From Leptolyngbyaceae cyanobacterium SM1_3_5 (GTDB taxonomy: Bacteria > Cyanobacteriota > Cyanobacteriia > Elainellales > Elainellaceae): a DNA stretch of 6,251 nt. Positions 5,216-6,251 of the stretch are shown piece by piece. The DNA is taken from assembly GCA_012031475.1 (NCBI GenBank), contig JAAUTJ010000304.1, positions 1 through 6,251 on the forward strand, written 5' to 3'. Each line of letters opens with the position of its first letter. Position 1 is the stretch's first letter. The notes beneath the pieces were generated by a model. The model was not told the DNA's origin and made no database searches. It saw only the letters and a list, made by a program, of their open reading frames with translations. The translations under genes and the position numbers were made by a program.

Positions 5216-5575
5216 TCACAAACTTTGCAACACTGCTACTGTTTTTTCACCCACAACATTTCCTGTATTCAGCGTCGAGGCGGGTTCTAACAGCATGACG
5301 TGAACCTCTTCAGCCGCAACAGGTTTATGCTCAACCCCTTTGGGAACAATGATGAATTCGCCGGGATTTAGAATCACAGTTTTGTCGCGAAATTCGATCG
5401 CCATCTGACCTTTCACGACCAGGAAAAGTTCGTCCTCATGCTCATGATGATGCCAAACAAATTCACCTTGAAACTTAACCAGCTTCACCTGCTGCCCGTT
5501 CAATTCTCCGACTACTTTAGGACTCCAGTAGTCAGAAAAGAGCGCAAATTTTTCATCCAGGTTGACTTTTTCCAT
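5216..5575 (-). CDS. Single-domain cupin protein
   Basis: This 119-aa protein is a small cupin, a beta-barrel fold that often binds one metal ion. Cupin motif 1 is seen as WHHHEHEDELFLVVKGQM, with histidines and the glutamate of the H-x-H...E metal site. Motif 2 is seen as PGEFIIVPKGVEHKP, with the second-motif histidine. Conserved surrounding text includes FSDYWSPKVVGELNGQQVKLVKFQGEF read in two parts. Proteins of this type are annotated only as 'cupin domain-containing' and their substrate is unknown. The ATG at 5575 is chosen because AAGGAG lies 8 bases upstream; an in-frame extension of 22 residues would overlap the threonine aldolase and lacks family features. It is the second gene of a tight operon after threonine aldolase (13-base gap) and converges on the beta-barrel gene. 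Confidence 0.92.
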   Translation of the reverse strand: MEKVNLDEKFALFSDYWSPKVVGELNGQQVKLVKFQGEFVWHHHEHEDELFLVVKGQMAIEFRDKTVILNPGEFIIVPKGVEHKPVAAEEVHVMLLEPASTLNTGNVVGEKTVAVLQSL

Positions 5576-5583
5576 TTGCTTTT

Positions 5584-5589
5584 CTCCTT
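5584..5589 (-). promoter_or_regulatory. Ribosome-binding site of the cupin gene
   Basis: On the minus strand AAGGAG (complement of 5584-5589) lies 8 bases before the ATG at 5575. It touches the stop codon of threonine aldolase (5589-5591), which supports co-transcription and fixes the cupin start. Confidence 0.8.
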
Positions 5590-6251
5590 TAGATTGATGC
5601 TTCTGCGATCGACTCCTCAACCAGCTTTGCAGCCTGCTCAACTTGAGCGCGATCGACCATCAAATTTGTGACGGCTCGCAGTGAATTTGGCGCGATCGCT
5701 AACATTGCAACGCCTTTTTCGGTCAACCGCTGAGCGATCGATTGAGCTGAAACTTTCGTGTGAAAAATCACGATATTTGTTTCGACTGCTTCTATATCAA
5801 CATCGACTTCTTCGATTTGAGCGATCGATTGAGCAAAAAGTTTAGCGTTGGCGTGGTCTTCTTGCAGTCGATCGCGGTGATGTTTGAGGGCATAAAGCGC
5901 TCCGGCGACAATCATTCCAGCCTGCCGCATTCCACCGCCCCACATTTTGCGAAAGCGACGCGATCGATCAATCAGTTCTTGTGAACCAACCAGAGCGGAA
6001 CCCACAGGCGCACCTAATCCTTTTGAGAAGCAAACGCTGACTGTATCAAACGGTTTCGCATATTGTGCCTCAGAAATTCCAGTAGCGGCACAAGCATTCC
6101 AAAGTCTTGCGCCATCGAGATGCAGCTTGAGGTTTCGAGACTGACAGAGTTGCGCGATCGCCTCAATTTCCGATAGCGGAAAAATCCGTCCGCCGCTGCG
6201 ATTATGCGTATTTTCTAAACACACTAACTTTGTCCTAGCGAAATGATAGTC
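5589..6251 (-). CDS. ltaE: Low-specificity L-threonine aldolase, C-terminal part (5' end outside window)
   Basis: Threonine aldolase is a PLP enzyme of fold type I that splits L-threonine or L-allo-threonine into glycine and acetaldehyde in the cytosol. The window holds the last 220 residues of a protein that is usually about 340-350 aa. The frame stays open to the right edge, where it encodes HFARTKLVCLENTHNRSGG, so the GTG at 6224 is not the true start. Family signatures follow in order: ENTHNRSGGRIFPL, LKLHLDGARLWNA with the PLP-contacting Asp and nearby Arg, SVCFSKGLGAPVGSALVGS with the Schiff-base Lys, and KMWGGGMRQAGM. The C-terminal small domain (VETNIVIFHT, GVAMLAIAPNSLRAVTN) is complete and ends in TAA at 5589-5591. 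The frame is intact, unlike the plus-strand lipid kinase. It leads an operon with the cupin gene. Confidence 0.95.
   Translation of the reverse strand, partial: DYHFARTKLVCLENTHNRSGGRIFPLSEIEAIAQLCQSRNLKLHLDGARLWNACAATGISEAQYAKPFDTVSVCFSKGLGAPVGSALVGSQELIDRSRRFRKMWGGGMRQAGMIVAGALYALKHHRDRLQEDHANAKLFAQSIAQIEEVDVDIEAVETNIVIFHTKVSAQSIAQRLTEKGVAMLAIAPNSLRAVTNLMVDRAQVEQAAKLVEESIAEASI

Larger units (their letters stand above)
87..6161. repeat. HIP1 octamers (GCGATCGC) scattered through the window
   Basis: Exact copies start at 87, 1242, 1550, 1862, 3012, 3750, 4208, 5692 and 6154. This interspersed palindrome is a known hallmark of many cyanobacterial genomes and lies in genes and spacers alike. 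Only one copy (1862) falls in the AT-rich toxin-immunity patch. The entry marks the range over which copies occur, not a continuous repeat. Confidence 0.95.

Noticed and set aside
87..6161. HIP1 copies as a CRISPR or restriction-linked array
   Set aside because: Spacing is irregular from about 300 to more than 1400 bases, with no repeat-spacer structure; they are ordinary genome-wide HIP1 sites.

Overview
The window looks like chromosomal DNA from a cyanobacterium. The octamer GCGATCGC (the cyanobacterial HIP1 motif) occurs at least nine times in 6.25 kb, where about 0.1 would be expected by chance, and many partial CGATCG copies lie between them. The products also fit this: an endonuclease V, a YegS/BmrU-type lipid kinase, an NTF2-like protein and a low-specificity threonine aldolase with the wording I know from filamentous cyanobacteria. 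The genus cannot be fixed from the sequence; a Leptolyngbya-like lineage is only a guess.

Layout, plus strand. A small secreted protein with two cysteines (151-507) is followed by a GNAT acetyltransferase (559-1077). Endonuclease V (nfi, 1077-1697) shares one base with the GNAT gene and lacks its usual N-terminus in the called frame. Next comes an AT-rich patch of about 0.9 kb with two genes: an orphan polymorphic-toxin-like C-terminal domain with a KWNYFFGRV motif and no proper start (1666-2073), and, after a clear Shine-Dalgarno, a 168-aa probable immunity protein (2085-2591). Then come a SnoaL/NTF2-like protein (2607-2993) and a diacylglycerol/lipid kinase gene (3066-4046) broken by three separate single-base losses. 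A good intrinsic terminator closes this series (4082-4107).

A gene-free stretch of about 470 bases follows. It carries a candidate promoter and several inverted repeats and probably makes a long structured 5' leader for a small exported beta-barrel-like protein (4582-5100), which ends at a strong terminator (5171-5202).

Minus strand. Threonine aldolase (ltaE, C-terminal 220 aa, entering from beyond the right edge) is followed 13 bases later by a cupin (5216-5575), evidently one operon converging on the beta-barrel gene.

What stands out. The most interesting element is the displaced toxin-immunity cassette. The most important caution is that the lipid kinase needs three one-base corrections, and endonuclease V also seems to have an N-terminal frameshift. 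Together these suggest either gene decay or indel errors in the assembly. I see no CRISPR array, tRNA, rRNA or insertion sequence, and nothing I can defend as a wholly new system.
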